Shown: positions 7,726-16,365, numbered from the stretch's first letter. The stretch: DNA of 64,000 bases from an uncultured Oscillospiraceae bacterium (GCA_934589225.1 CAKTNS010000001.1:124001-188000); one strand, 5' to 3'. Made by a program: numbers and translations. The notes: a model not told the origin generated them from the letters alone.

Positions 7726-8145
7726 TTACTGCTTGTTGCGGAACACCAAGAGCTTGCTGCCTACATAGTTGATGACGATGACCAGGACCTGGGTAATGAG
7801 CTTCCAGATGTTTCCGTTTCCCCCCAGGGTATCTACGGCAATGAATAAGATGGCGGTTTCCAACACGCCGGAGGAAATGCGGGTGGCGACGAATTTGCCA
7901 AACTCCGGAATCACCGTAGCCATGGACCAATCATGGCTCTGGAATACAAAAGGTTTATTGGTCACATAGGCGAACAGCACGGCCACCACCCAGGCGATGC
8001 AATTGCTGACGGCTGCGGACAGATGCAGCAGATTCAGGCACGGCAGGTAAACAATATAATTGACCACCGTTGTCAGAACGCCAAAGAAGAGGTAAGAGAT
8101 GATATCCCAGTGGGCTTTGATGAGATCACGGATTTTATCGAGCAT
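7726..8145 (-). CDS. GtrA-like four-helix membrane protein
   Basis: A 139-residue member of the GtrA family, small membrane proteins thought to help move polyprenyl-linked sugars across the membrane. Four hydrophobic segments are visible at about 15-35, 40-62, 80-105 and 112-132. The motif YLFFGVLTTVVNYIVY and the segment AYVTNKPFVFQSH are typical. No glycosyltransferase is adjacent, so the substrate is unknown. The ATG at 8145 has AGGAGA upstream and a TATAAT-containing promoter about 35 nt before it. The gene is divergent from the D-lactate dehydrogenase gene. Confidence 0.88.
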   Translation of the reverse strand: MLDKIRDLIKAHWDIISYLFFGVLTTVVNYIVYLPCLNLLHLSAAVSNCIAWVVAVLFAYVTNKPFVFQSHDWSMATVIPEFGKFVATRISSGVLETAILFIAVDTLGGNGNIWKLITQVLVIVINYVGSKLLVFRNKQ

Positions 8146-8178
8146 TTCAAGATGTCTCCTGTCTTTATTATGAAAGAC

Positions 8179-8206
8179 ATTATACTCTTTTTCCCAAAAA
8201 ACGCAA
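8179..8206 (-). promoter_or_regulatory. gtrA-like gene promoter
   Basis: The minus strand reads TTGCGT, 16 nt spacer, TATAAT, with a leader of about 28 nt. Confidence 0.65.
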
Positions 8207-8304
8207 CCGCTGTTCTTCTATCCGTGATTATTCACAAAAAGCTAATCTTATTCTTGTATAGTTTTCCCTATTGCGTCAAAAATAAATATAGGCGTAAAAT
8301 ACTA

Positions 8305-8333
8305 TTGACAAAGCAGGATGCATTCGTTATTAT
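8305..8333 (+). promoter_or_regulatory. D-lactate dehydrogenase promoter
   Basis: TTGACA, 17 nt spacer, TATTAT, with a predicted leader of about 30 nt. The preceding 160 nt separate it from the divergent gtrA promoter and contain a short inverted repeat GTGA-N4-TCAC at 8223-8234 of unknown meaning. Confidence 0.85.
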
Positions 8334-8369
8334 TATATCGATAAATGAATACCGATGGAGGTAAACACA

Positions 8370-9359
8370 ATGAAAGTTGCATTTTTTGATACCAAGCCCT
8401 ATGACATTCCTGGTTTCGACCACTATGCCGCCGATTCTGATTTAGAGATCAAGTATTTTGAGACCCGTTTGAATGAAGATACTGTTTCTCTGGCCCAGGG
8501 CTATGATGCCGTGTGCGTGTTTGTAAACGACACGATTTCCGCTGCCGTGGTGGACAAGCTCTGCGAAATGGGCGTAAAGGTCCTGGCTCTGCGGTGCGCC
8601 GGCTTTAACAATGTGGATATCCGGGCCTGCCAGGGGAAGCTCCCCGTTTACCGGGTGCCCGCCTACTCCCCCTATGCTGTGGCCGAGCACGCCATGGCAC
8701 TGCTGCTGACCATCAACCGCCGGACCCACAAGGCCTATATCCGCACCCGGGACTTCAATTTCAGCCTCCAGGGCCTGGCAGGTTTTGATCTCCACGGAAA
8801 AACCGTGGGCATCATCGGCACCGGTAAAATCGGCCGGGTCTTTGCCGACATTTGCAGAGGCTTTGGCATGAACATTCTGGCCTATGACAAGTTCCCCGCC
8901 AAGGACAGCGGCTTGCACTATGTAGAGCTGCCGGAGCTCTTTGAAAAGTCCGACATCATTTCCCTCCACTGCCCTCTGACCGAGGAGACCCGGCATATCA
9001 TTGACGCGGAGTCCATCGCCAGAATGAAGAAGGGCGTGACCATTATCAACACCTCCCGTGGCGCTCTGGTCAATACGGAGGATCTGATCAACGGCATCAA
9101 GGACAAAAAGGTAGGGGCCGCCTGCCTGGACGTTTATGAGGAAGAAGGCGACTTCTTCTATGAGGACTTCTCCGGCCACATCGTGCAGGATGACAAGCTG
9201 GTGCGGCTCATTGCCATGCCCAATGTGATCGTCACCTCCCACCAGGCCTTCCTGACCCAGGAGGCGCTGGACAGCATTGCCCACACCACCATTGACAATC
9301 TGACCCGGTTCTTCCAGGGAAATTCCAACGAAACCACCGAGGTCCGCTACAATTCCTAA
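8370..9359 (+). CDS. ldhA: D-lactate dehydrogenase (D-2-hydroxyacid dehydrogenase)
   Basis: A 329-residue NAD-dependent enzyme of the D-isomer-specific 2-hydroxyacid dehydrogenase family, expected to reduce pyruvate to D-lactate during fermentation. The Rossmann glycine motif is GIIGTGKIGRVFADI (about 145-160). Catalytic Arg is in NTSRGALVN, the Glu in LDVYEEEGDFFYEDF, and the acid-base His in VTSHQAFLT. The segment ALRCAGFNNVD and the C-terminal FFYED loop are typical of true D-LDH. The start is the second ATG (8370): GGAGG lies 7 nt before it, while the first ATG at 8355 overlaps that site. It is transcribed alone and followed by a strong terminator. Confidence 0.93.
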   Translation: MKVAFFDTKPYDIPGFDHYAADSDLEIKYFETRLNEDTVSLAQGYDAVCVFVNDTISAAVVDKLCEMGVKVLALRCAGFNNVDIRACQGKLPVYRVPAYSPYAVAEHAMALLLTINRRTHKAYIRTRDFNFSLQGLAGFDLHGKTVGIIGTGKIGRVFADICRGFGMNILAYDKFPAKDSGLHYVELPELFEKSDIISLHCPLTEETRHIIDAESIARMKKGVTIINTSRGALVNTEDLINGIKDKKVGAACLDVYEEEGDFFYEDFSGHIVQDDKLVRLIAMPNVIVTSHQAFLTQEALDSIAHTTIDNLTRFFQGNSNETTEVRYNS

Positions 9360-9467
9360 CAAGATTTTTTCCGGATTCGACAGGTTCCCCTTGTAAAAAA
9401 GCAGTCTGATTCGCTACTCTAGTCGATGGCAGACTTCCCCCAATTTTTATGCGACAGGTTTGCCAGA

Positions 9468-9506
9468 AGCGCCGCCCCGGCTCTCCCCCGGGACGGCGCT
9501 TTTTTC
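9468..9506 (+). terminator. Terminator after ldhA
   Basis: A G+C-rich stem (AGCGCCG...CGGCGCT, with an inner CCCGG/CCGGG) is followed by six T residues on the plus strand. It abuts the 3' end of the convergent SPOCS gene. Confidence 0.85.
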
Positions 9507-10995
9507 ATGAAAGAGGGATCAACAGCATTTGTCCTTTGGCTGGCTCCTCCGTGAGGCCGTTTGCCTGGGCGATGGCCTCCATGGTAGAGCCGCTTGCTTT
9601 TGCCAGCTCCCACAGTCCTGCGTCCCCAGCCCGACGCAGAATCAGACTGGGACGTTCCAAGTCTTTGGCCGCCGGTTCCCCCAGTTCCATGGAGGAAACC
9701 ACACTCAAGCCGTCCTTGGACAGCATGGCCAGATGAACGGAAAAATCCATGGTAATCTTCCCTGCCCCGGGGTTTAATTGGAGGGCTCCGGGGGACATGC
9801 CTGTAACAGCCAGCCGGACATCCTCCCCTGTTTTTACTTTGGCTTGCCCCTGCCAATGAAGCGTAAAGCCTTCTGTTTCCCGCTCCTGCTGGGAGAGGAG
9901 CCCAACGGTTCCCGAGCTCTCCAGACTGTATCCCTGAGGGATAGGGTCCCAGACAGGAAGCTCCCAGAGTGCCGAGAGGTCTGCCGCACTGTGAATCTCT
10001 TCGGGAAGCGCCGCCTCCCCTGCCAAGGTTTCCCATCGATGGTCTAAAAGGGCTGTCACAGGAACATCCTGCCGGTTCAGCTTCAGAGGCCGCAGGGTGC
10101 TGTAGCCATCCTCCACGATTTGAAGCGGCGTCACATCACTGACGGCATACTGGGCCGTAAAGGCGGCTTTTACCGTTTTGCTGCCGTCGCCCCCTTCCTC
10201 CAGCTCTAAATTGGTCACGCAGACCTGAATATCCGCCTCTGCCTCGGAGCCGCAGGCCCGGTCCAGCTCTGCCAACTGGGAAAAGGGAAATGTGAAATCC
10301 CGGCCTTCCAGCTCTCCCTCCGGGCCGCAGAACAAGGCATGCAGATTGACAGCACCTCGGAAAGCGATTTTATCCCCCAGGACCTTCTGCTCTGTCAGCA
10401 CCGGCTGTACGGTACTATAGAATACTTTTTGTTCCGTCAGATCCATGCCCGGTGCGGAAAGCGTCTCCTCCAGGGCAAAGCTTTTTTCTCCCGCCTGGTC
10501 AAACAGCCGAAGGGGCACCGTCTTTTTGAGAAGCTGCACATCCTCCGGCACGGTTTCCGGCTCCGGAATGGACAGGCGCTCCGGTGCCAGCGCCAGAAGA
10601 TTCAGGCTGATGCCGCAGCGAATCAATAGCTTTCTGGGAGACAGAGAACGGGCATCCAGGAACCGAAGCAGAGGCTGCACCAAAATGCTGCCGTCCCGGG
10701 TATCTCCGGGAAGCTCCCATTTGGCCTGGAAGGGCACCCAGCTATCCAGCATCCGTGGAGTCCCCTCCCCCTCCGGCCCATACAAGACCCGAAGCATCAG
10801 CCCGCCGGAAACCGTAACGGTATCCGTTCTCCATTCCTTGCTCCGGAGAATGGGCTGCCCCCAGCAGCCTAAAATACGCTCTACATCCGGAAGCCCCTCC
10901 GGCAAACGGACCTCCTGGGTCTGCTCCAAATTCCTGCACTCCAAAATCACAGGCTCCAGATAGGAAATTTCCCTATTCTTTAATTGCAGCTCCAT
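9505..10995 (-). CDS. SPOCS (DUF3794) and LysM domain protein
   Basis: A 496-residue protein with DUF3794/SPOCS-type repeats through most of its length and a C-terminal LysM-like segment (about 450-496, RRAGDAGLWELAKASGSTME and QANGLTEEPAKGQMLLIPLS). SPOCS proteins are found in spore-forming clostridia and are associated with spore coat or cortex assembly; LysM binds peptidoglycan. There is no signal peptide, which fits a mother-cell protein placed on the forespore. The ATG at 10995 is preferred over a GTG at 11004 because AAGGAG lies 8 nt upstream of the ATG and touches the GTG. I could not identify a clear sporulation sigma promoter. Confidence 0.85.
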   Translation of the reverse strand: MELQLKNREISYLEPVILECRNLEQTQEVRLPEGLPDVERILGCWGQPILRSKEWRTDTVTVSGGLMLRVLYGPEGEGTPRMLDSWVPFQAKWELPGDTRDGSILVQPLLRFLDARSLSPRKLLIRCGISLNLLALAPERLSIPEPETVPEDVQLLKKTVPLRLFDQAGEKSFALEETLSAPGMDLTEQKVFYSTVQPVLTEQKVLGDKIAFRGAVNLHALFCGPEGELEGRDFTFPFSQLAELDRACGSEAEADIQVCVTNLELEEGGDGSKTVKAAFTAQYAVSDVTPLQIVEDGYSTLRPLKLNRQDVPVTALLDHRWETLAGEAALPEEIHSAADLSALWELPVWDPIPQGYSLESSGTVGLLSQQERETEGFTLHWQGQAKVKTGEDVRLAVTGMSPGALQLNPGAGKITMDFSVHLAMLSKDGLSVVSSMELGEPAAKDLERPSLILRRAGDAGLWELAKASGSTMEAIAQANGLTEEPAKGQMLLIPLS

Positions 10996-11065
10996 GGAAC
11001 TCACTCCTTCATCATCACAGTTCGATTCTGAATCACTTTATGCGTCCTCAAGGATGTTTATGCCA

Positions 11066-11197
11066 TTATCGCCGCCGAACAAGGCAGCAGCCCAACACCA
11101 GCAGCGCCAGGCCTGCCAGCACACAAAGGAAAACGGAGTCCACACACTGCCCTGCCAATATTCCCAAGCCAAAGCAGACCATACATCCCCCACGCAT
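11066..11197 (-). CDS. Putative 43-residue single-pass membrane protein
   Basis: A very short ORF starting MRGGCMVCFG, with a hydrophobic stretch at about 21-39 (SVFLCVLAGLALLVLGCCLV) and ending RRR. The pattern of a Gly/Cys-rich N-terminus, one membrane helix and a basic tail resembles small hypothetical proteins common in clostridia, but I cannot name a family. The start is uncertain: an internal ATG at 11182 has GGGGGA just upstream, while the first ATG has no good ribosome site. It lies just after the liv terminator with no obvious promoter. A 62-residue frame overlaps it and looks less protein-like. Confidence 0.4.
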   Translation of the reverse strand: MRGGCMVCFGLGILAGQCVDSVFLCVLAGLALLVLGCCLVRRR

Positions 11198-11216
11198 CTG
11201 GTTTTTTCGGCACACG

Positions 11217-11256
11217 TAAAAAACACCCCCTGCCTAAATCTATGCAGGGAGTGTTT
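11217..11256 (-). terminator. Terminator of the liv operon
   Basis: A 12-bp stem AACACTCCCTGC/GCAGGGGGTGTT followed on the minus strand by a run of T residues, 12 nt after the livF stop. Confidence 0.9.
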
Positions 11257-11267
11257 GACTATGAAGG

Positions 11268-11966
11268 TTATCCGCCCAAGTAGGCCTTGCGCACCGCATC
11301 GGACTTGGCAAGCTCCGGGCCGGTGCCGCTGAGGGTAATGGAGCCGGTTTCCAAAACATAAGCCCGGTCCGCAATTTGCAGGGCCTTTCTGGCGTTCTGC
11401 TCCACCAAAAGGATGGTGGTGCCGGATTTGTGAAGCTCTTTGATGATTCCAAAGACCTGATCCACGATGATGGGCGCCAGGCCCATGGAGGGCTCATCCA
11501 GCATCATGAGCTTGGGATGGGACATCAGGGCCCGGGACATGGCAAGCATCTGCTGCTCGCCGCCGGAGAGGGTCCCGGCGATCTGCTTCCGGCGTTCCTT
11601 CAGCCTGGGGAAGTAGTTAAAGACCATCTCCAGGTCCTCCTGGGATACGGATTTCTTGATGTACGCACCCATTTCCAGATTTTCCTGTACGGTCATTTCC
11701 AGGAAAATGCGGCGTCCTTCCGGCACATGGGCAAGACCCGTCCGCAGAAGCTTATAGGCCTCTGTATGGGTGATATTCTGATCGCAGAAGGTGATGCTGC
11801 CGCTTCTGGGGTGCATGAGTCCGGATATGGTTTTCAGAATTGTGCTCTTTCCCGCGCCGTTGGCACCGATCAGGGCAACGATCTCCCCTTCTCCCACCTG
11901 AAAGGACACATTCTTGACGGCGTGAATGGCACCGTAATATACATCAATGTTTTCAATTTTAAGCAT
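11268..11966 (-). CDS. livF: Branched-chain amino acid ABC transporter, ATPase LivF
   Basis: A 232-residue ABC ATPase, one of the two nucleotide-binding subunits of a hydrophobic amino acid importer. Walker A is GANGAGKST (about 36), the signature is LSGGEQQML, and Walker B is LMMLDEPSMGLAP. The ATG at 11966 overlaps the livG stop by 8 nt and has AAGGAGGA 11 nt upstream. Homologues begin MLKIENIDVYYG, which rules out the longer upstream frame. It is the last gene of the operon. Confidence 0.96.
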   Translation of the reverse strand: MLKIENIDVYYGAIHAVKNVSFQVGEGEIVALIGANGAGKSTILKTISGLMHPRSGSITFCDQNITHTEAYKLLRTGLAHVPEGRRIFLEMTVQENLEMGAYIKKSVSQEDLEMVFNYFPRLKERRKQIAGTLSGGEQQMLAMSRALMSHPKLMMLDEPSMGLAPIIVDQVFGIIKELHKSGTTILLVEQNARKALQIADRAYVLETGSITLSGTGPELAKSDAVRKAYLGG

Positions 11967-12810
11967 GGTCCGCACCGTCCTCCTTGCCAAGATAGGCCTC
12001 AATGACCGCAGGGTCCGACCGGATCTCATCCGGCGTTCCCTTGGCGATGATCCGCCCGTAGTTGACCACGGCGATGGCCTCGCAAACATTCATTACCAAA
12101 TTCATATCATGCTCGATCAGGAAAATCGCCACATGGAAGGTGTCCCGGATGCGGCGGATCTGGTGCATCAGGTCCGTGGTCTCACTGGGATTCATACCGG
12201 CGGCAGGTTCGTCCAGCAAAATCACAGAGGGGTTGGTTGCCAGTGCCCGAACGATCTCCAGCCGGCGCTGCACACCGTAGGGCAGGCTTCCGGCCTTGGT
12301 GTCAGCATATTCCGCAAGGCCCATGAAATCCAGCAGCTCCATGGCTTTGTCATTGGCCATATGCTCGGACTTGTAGTAGCCGGGCAGGTGCAAGACGCTT
12401 GAAAAGAAGCCGCACTTGATGTCATTGTGCATGCCCACCTTGACGTTGTCCAGCACGGACATATCCGTAAACAGGCGGATATTCTGGAAGGTTCGGGCAA
12501 TGCCCAGTTTGTTGACCTTATGAACGGGCATTCCTTTGATATCAATGCCATTGACCAGCACACTTCCACGGGTGGGCTGATACACACCGGTGAGCAGATT
12601 GAAAATGGTGGTCTTACCGGCACCGTTGGGACCGATCAGGCCGGAAATCTCGGTGGGGCCGATGGTGATATTAAAGCTGTCTACTGCCGTAAGGCCGCCG
12701 AAATCAATGCCCAGATTCCGTACATCCAGAACCGGCTGCTTGCCCTGGTCCTGCTCCCGGACGAAGGTGACGGTAGGCACCTTCAGAATTTTTTTGGAAT
12801 AATCATTCAT
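11959..12810 (-). CDS. livG: Branched-chain amino acid ABC transporter, ATPase LivG
   Basis: A 283-residue ABC ATPase. Walker A is GPNGAGKTT (about 62) and Walker B is VILLDEPAAGMNP. The signature is the family variant PYGVQRRLEI in place of LSGGQ. The C-terminal extension EIRSDPAVIEAYLG is typical of LivG. An N-terminal extension of about 30 residues before VLDVRNLGIDFGG is longer than usual. AAGGAGG precedes the ATG at 12810, which overlaps livM by 8 nt. Confidence 0.96.
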   Translation of the reverse strand: MNDYSKKILKVPTVTFVREQDQGKQPVLDVRNLGIDFGGLTAVDSFNITIGPTEISGLIGPNGAGKTTIFNLLTGVYQPTRGSVLVNGIDIKGMPVHKVNKLGIARTFQNIRLFTDMSVLDNVKVGMHNDIKCGFFSSVLHLPGYYKSEHMANDKAMELLDFMGLAEYADTKAGSLPYGVQRRLEIVRALATNPSVILLDEPAAGMNPSETTDLMHQIRRIRDTFHVAIFLIEHDMNLVMNVCEAIAVVNYGRIIAKGTPDEIRSDPAVIEAYLGKEDGADHA

Positions 12811-13873
12811 TGGAAGCTGCCTCCTTTCCATTCTTTCTAAACACGCACTTGACTTTGTCCGAAACTACGGACAGCAGATCCTTGGCCTTGGGGGACCAGG
12901 TAAAGAGCATGACCAGGATCAAAACCACCGCATAGATGATCATCCGGTAATCCTGTAGCCCACGCATGGCCTCCGGCAGGATATACAGCACCGTAGCGGA
13001 GATCATGGAGCCCAGGATGTTGCCCATGCCGCCCAGAACCACGAACACCAGAATATTGATAGAGGTATTGAAGTTGAACTTAGAGGCAGTAATGGAGCCA
13101 TAGTTCATGGCGTACAGGGCGCCGGCCATACCGGCAAGAAATGCGGATACGACGAATGCCTTCATGCGGAAGGCCGTTACATTGATGCCCACGGATTCCG
13201 CGGCGATCCGGTTGTCCCGGACAGCCTTGATGGCCCGGCCTTCTTTGGAATTGATGAGATTCTGCACCACAAACAGCGTAAAGAGGATCAGAACGAAACC
13301 CACCGCAAAGGTAGAGAGCTTGGTGATGCCCGTGGCCCCCCGGGGGCCGGAGATGATCATCTTTCCGCCCTCGGCCAGCGTCAGGCCATCGGAAGCGATG
13401 GTTGCGTGAAGTCCGTTTTCGTCAACACCCAGATACAGATTGCCAAAGATGTTTTTCATGATCTCGCCAAAGGCCAGGGTCACAATGGCCAGATAGTCGC
13501 CCCGCAGGCGCAGTACCGGAATGCCTACCAAAAAAGCGATGGCACCGGCCAGAATGCCGCCAACCATCATTCCGATGGTCAGGCGCGCAACGCCGTTGGG
13601 CACGGCCTGGGCAAGAAGGGCCGTTACAATAATGCCCGTAAAGGCACCAATGCCCATAAATCCCGCATGGCCCAGGCTCAGCTCTCCGCAGATGCCTACC
13701 AATAGGTTCAGGGATACCGCCAGCACAATATAGGCACAGGCAGGGACCAGGAAGCCCTTGGTGGTACTGTTGAGTTTCCCTTGAGAGGCCATCAGCTGGA
13801 GGACCACAAAGGCAACGGTCACCAGAATGTATGTAGACGCGTCTTTGATCTTATTGCGATTTGGCTTTTTCAT
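12803..13873 (-). CDS. livM: Branched-chain amino acid ABC transporter, permease LivM
   Basis: A 356-residue permease with about ten hydrophobic segments. The LivM signatures GELSLGHAGFMGIGAFTG and LRGDYLAIVTLAFGEI are present, as is the coupling-helix region DNRIAAESVGINVTAFRMKAF. It pairs with LivH in the membrane. The ATG at 13873 has GAGGTGAG 6 nt upstream and lies 10 nt after the livH stop. Confidence 0.96.
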   Translation of the reverse strand: MKKPNRNKIKDASTYILVTVAFVVLQLMASQGKLNSTTKGFLVPACAYIVLAVSLNLLVGICGELSLGHAGFMGIGAFTGIIVTALLAQAVPNGVARLTIGMMVGGILAGAIAFLVGIPVLRLRGDYLAIVTLAFGEIMKNIFGNLYLGVDENGLHATIASDGLTLAEGGKMIISGPRGATGITKLSTFAVGFVLILFTLFVVQNLINSKEGRAIKAVRDNRIAAESVGINVTAFRMKAFVVSAFLAGMAGALYAMNYGSITASKFNFNTSINILVFVVLGGMGNILGSMISATVLYILPEAMRGLQDYRMIIYAVVLILVMLFTWSPKAKDLLSVVSDKVKCVFRKNGKEAASNE

Positions 13874-13883
13874 TGCACTCACC

Positions 13884-14765
13884 TCAAACCTTTTCCTGGA
13901 CCTGCTTGCCAAGGAGTCCTGCCGGCTTCACCAGAAGAATCAGGATCAGAACCAAAAATACGATGGCATCACTGAACTGGGGGCTCAAATAGGCCTTGCT
14001 GAAGGTTTCAATAATGCCCAACAGGATGCCGCCCAGCATGGCACCGGGAATGGAGCCGATGCCTCCGAGGACTGCTGCCGTAAAGGCGCGGATGCCGGGC
14101 ATAGAGCCGGTGGTGGGCTGCAAGGTGGGAACGGTGGAGCACAGCAAGACACCGGCAATGGCCGCCAGAGCGGAACCAATGGCAAAGGTGGTGGAAATGG
14201 TTCTGTTTACATTGATGCCCATGAGCTCCGCCGCCTCCCGGTCTTCAGAAACCGCCCGCATGGCCTTGCCGGTACGGGTGCTGCCGGTAAACCAGGTCAG
14301 GCCCAGCATAATGACCACCGAAGCGATAATGGTGACGATGACCTCACCGGTGATGACCAGCTGACCGTCCAACAGCCGAATGGGCTGGAAGGTCACGATG
14401 CTGGTATAGTTCTTGGGGCTGGAGGACCAGATCAGCTGGGCAGCATTTTGCAGGAAATAGCTGACACCGATGGCGGTGATCAAAACCGCCAGGCTGGGAG
14501 TCCCCCGCAAGGGCTTATAGGCCAAGGCCTCAATAAGCATACCCAAAACGGTACACACCGCCATAGCGGCCAGAATGGACACCGTTACCGGCAGCCCCAG
14601 GTAATTGGTCACGCAGAAGGAAATATAAGCGCCTACCATAATAATATCGCCGTGGGCGAAGTTCAGCATTTTGGCGATGCCGTAAACCATGGTATAGCCC
14701 AGAGCGATAATGGCGTAGACGGAACCGATACTGACTCCGTTGATCAGATACTGAATGATTTTCAT
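13884..14765 (-). CDS. livH: Branched-chain amino acid ABC transporter, permease LivH
   Basis: A 293-residue permease with about eight membrane segments. Family signatures are the N-terminal NGVSIGSVYAIIALGYTMVY, NFAHGDIIMVGAY, and the coupling-helix EDREAAELMGINVNRTISTTF. GIRAFTAAVLGGIGSIPGA is the usual C-terminal loop. A strong hairpin without a T run (14849-14875) lies between livJ and this gene and may lower downstream expression or stabilise the livJ message. Confidence 0.96.
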   Translation of the reverse strand: MKIIQYLINGVSIGSVYAIIALGYTMVYGIAKMLNFAHGDIIMVGAYISFCVTNYLGLPVTVSILAAMAVCTVLGMLIEALAYKPLRGTPSLAVLITAIGVSYFLQNAAQLIWSSSPKNYTSIVTFQPIRLLDGQLVITGEVIVTIIASVVIMLGLTWFTGSTRTGKAMRAVSEDREAAELMGINVNRTISTTFAIGSALAAIAGVLLCSTVPTLQPTTGSMPGIRAFTAAVLGGIGSIPGAMLGGILLGIIETFSKAYLSPQFSDAIVFLVLILILLVKPAGLLGKQVQEKV

Positions 14766-14848
14766 AAAAACCCCTCTTTCTCAACCTCAACAGCCTATGA
14801 CAGCGCCAATGCCTTGCCGCTCTCATAGACTGCTGATTTCGTTTTCAG

Positions 14849-14875
14849 GGATGAAGGGCGGAACGCCCTCCATCC
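14849..14875 (-). other. Hairpin between livJ and livH
   Basis: The minus strand carries GGATG-G-AGGGC, loop, GCCCT-T-CATCC, a stem of about 11 bp with no following T run. Stems at this place in transport operons often protect the binding-protein message and set a higher ratio of binding protein to permease; that role is inferred. Confidence 0.6.
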
Positions 14876-14897
14876 CAATGATAGAAACGTTTTTGAA

Positions 14898-16097
14898 TTA
14901 AGCCATGGGGACGTACACGCCGTTTTCGATGACCACAGCTGCGGGAGCCTTGGAAATCATGCCGTTCTCATCCCAATGCATGCCGGTGCCGGTGAGGCCA
15001 TCCACGGTCATGGTGGTGAACTGTGCCTTCAGAGCGTCGCAGATTTCGGAAGCGGACTCGTTACCGGTGACACCGGCGGCGGTCAGAGCGTTGTAGATGG
15101 CGTAAATCACGTCGTAGCCGTCAGCGGCAAACTGGTTGGGAACCAGGCCGTTCATTCTCTCCTTGAACTTGGTCACAAAGGACTGGGTAGCTTCGTCGGA
15201 AGCATTGGCATCGAAGGGGGTCATCAGAGCCAGGCCCTCGGCCAGAGCGGTGTCAAAGCCTTCCACGGTCAGGATGCCGTCCATGCCGTCACAACCAAAG
15301 AACTTGGGAGCGTAGCCGATCCGGTTGGCGTAGCTCAGAATCTGGGCAGCCTCGGTGTAGTAGATGGGCAGGAACACCAGGTCCGCACCGGCCTCCTGGC
15401 ACTTGGTCACCTGGGTGGACAGGTCCGCCTTGTTGTCGGCGGTGAAGGAAGTGGTGGCAACGATCTCAACGCCCATGGTAGCGGCGTTTGCGGAGAAGCC
15501 CTTGTACAGGCCGCTGGAGTAGTCGTCAGAGGAATCGTAGATGATGCCGACCTTGGAGCCTGCGTACTTGGTGGAAACCAGTTCCGCGGCGCTGGCGCCC
15601 TGGTTGGGGTCGGTGAAGCACATCTGGAAGATGTTGTCACCGGTGGTGGCCAGAGACTCGGCGGAAGCGGAGGGGGTCAGATTGAACATGTTGTCGGACA
15701 CGGATTCGGGAGCCACGGCCAGAGCGGCACCGGTGGTGACCTGACCGGCCATGACCTGCATGCCCCAGTCCTTCAGAACGTTGTAAGCGGAAACGGCCTT
15801 CTCGCCGTCGGCCTCATCGTCCTGGGCGTTGAACTCCAGCTGCAGGCCGTCCTTGGCGTTGATCTCCTCAACGGCGATCTCCATGCCGGCCTTCACAGCC
15901 AGGCCATAGGCGGAGGCACCGCCGGTCAGGGGGCCGGACATGCCGATCTTTACGGTACCGGTGCCCTGTACGGCAGCGGTGGTTTCACCGGCAGCAGCTG
16001 TGGTCGCAGCAGCGTCGGTAGAGGAACTGTTGCCACAACCTGCGAAGGAAGCGGCTACCATAGCCAAAGCCATGGTGAATGCAAGTACCTTTTTCAT
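14898..16097 (-). CDS. livJ: Branched-chain amino acid-binding lipoprotein
   Basis: A 399-residue periplasmic-binding-type lipoprotein of the leucine/isoleucine/valine family that delivers substrate to LivHM. The signal peptide MKKVLAFTMALAMVAASFAG ends in the lipobox FAGC at Cys21, followed by a Ser/Thr/Ala-rich linker to about residue 45. The mature domain begins TVKIGMSGPLTGGASAYGL and includes LTPSASAESL, the usual ligand-binding serine/alanine region. An AAAGGAG site precedes the ATG at 16097. A longer frame upstream runs through the leader terminator and is not used. The amino acid specificity cannot be read directly from the sequence. Confidence 0.94.
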   Translation of the reverse strand: MKKVLAFTMALAMVAASFAGCGNSSSTDAAATTAAAGETTAAVQGTGTVKIGMSGPLTGGASAYGLAVKAGMEIAVEEINAKDGLQLEFNAQDDEADGEKAVSAYNVLKDWGMQVMAGQVTTGAALAVAPESVSDNMFNLTPSASAESLATTGDNIFQMCFTDPNQGASAAELVSTKYAGSKVGIIYDSSDDYSSGLYKGFSANAATMGVEIVATTSFTADNKADLSTQVTKCQEAGADLVFLPIYYTEAAQILSYANRIGYAPKFFGCDGMDGILTVEGFDTALAEGLALMTPFDANASDEATQSFVTKFKERMNGLVPNQFAADGYDVIYAIYNALTAAGVTGNESASEICDALKAQFTTMTVDGLTGTGMHWDENGMISKAPAAVVIENGVYVPMA

Positions 16098-16135
16098 TTT
16101 TCTTTTCTCCTTTACATAGAAACTTTGAAGACTAT

Positions 16136-16163
16136 AAAAAAGCGGCTGCATCAGCAGCCGCTT
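16136..16163 (-). terminator. Leader terminator (possible attenuator) before livJ
   Basis: A perfect 10-bp stem AAGCGGCTGC/GCAGCCGCTT with a 4-nt loop is followed on the minus strand by six T residues. It lies inside the transcribed leader, between the promoter at 16366-16394 and livJ, so readthrough must be controlled for the operon to be expressed. Confidence 0.85.
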
Positions 16164-16194
16164 CTTCATACTACATGAAGTCCCGACTGCGCAA

Positions 16195-16335
16195 CTACCC
16201 CATAATTCGCAGGCTCAGCACGCATACCTCAACGATCCGCAGACCGGCTAGTAGGAAAACGGGAATTATCAAGCAAGCGGCAACGGACCGGGGCTGCCGA
16301 CGCTCCATTTTTTCACTGTGGATTTTCTGAAACAT
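16195..16335 (-). CDS. Short Ile/Leu/Val-rich ORF, putative leader peptide of the liv operon
   Basis: A 46-residue ORF with a very strong Shine-Dalgarno (AAGGAGG, 8 nt before ATG), starting MFQKIHSEKMERRQPRSVAA. Fourteen of residues 22-44 are Leu, Ile or Val, including ATA, CTA-CTA and TTG codons that look rare for this G+C-rich genome. The stop lies about 31 nt before the intrinsic terminator at 16136-16163. This is the geometry of a translation-controlled attenuator, and the downstream genes import branched-chain amino acids. The alternative is a small membrane peptide. The sequence GCAGCC at codons 14-15 could pair with GGCTGC in the terminator's 5' arm. Confidence 0.55.
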   Translation of the reverse strand: MFQKIHSEKMERRQPRSVAACLIIPVFLLAGLRIVEVCVLSLRIMG

Positions 16336-16365
16336 TTCCGTTACCTCCTTGTTGAATGTGAACAT

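Noticed and set aside
8215..8240. Rex- or CRP-like operator (GTGA-N4-TCAC) before ldhA
   Set aside because: The half-site spacing is two bases short of the Rex (and CRP) pattern and only one half matches well. It is mentioned but not called.
9360..9467. tmRNA-like 5' motif (GGATTCGACAGG at about 9371)
   Set aside because: Only about 100 nt remain before the ldhA terminator, with no tag-peptide region or matching 3' tRNA-like end, so a tmRNA cannot fit.
11038..11226. 62-codon minus-strand frame between livF and the SPOCS gene
   Set aside because: Trp/Cys-rich without a plausible fold, and it crosses the liv terminator; the overlapping 43-codon frame looks more protein-like.
14976..16178. 400-codon plus-strand frame opposite livJ
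   Set aside because: Its composition (Gly/His/Val-rich, no domains) is the antisense shadow of a G+C-rich gene; livJ has a clear lipoprotein signal and family match.
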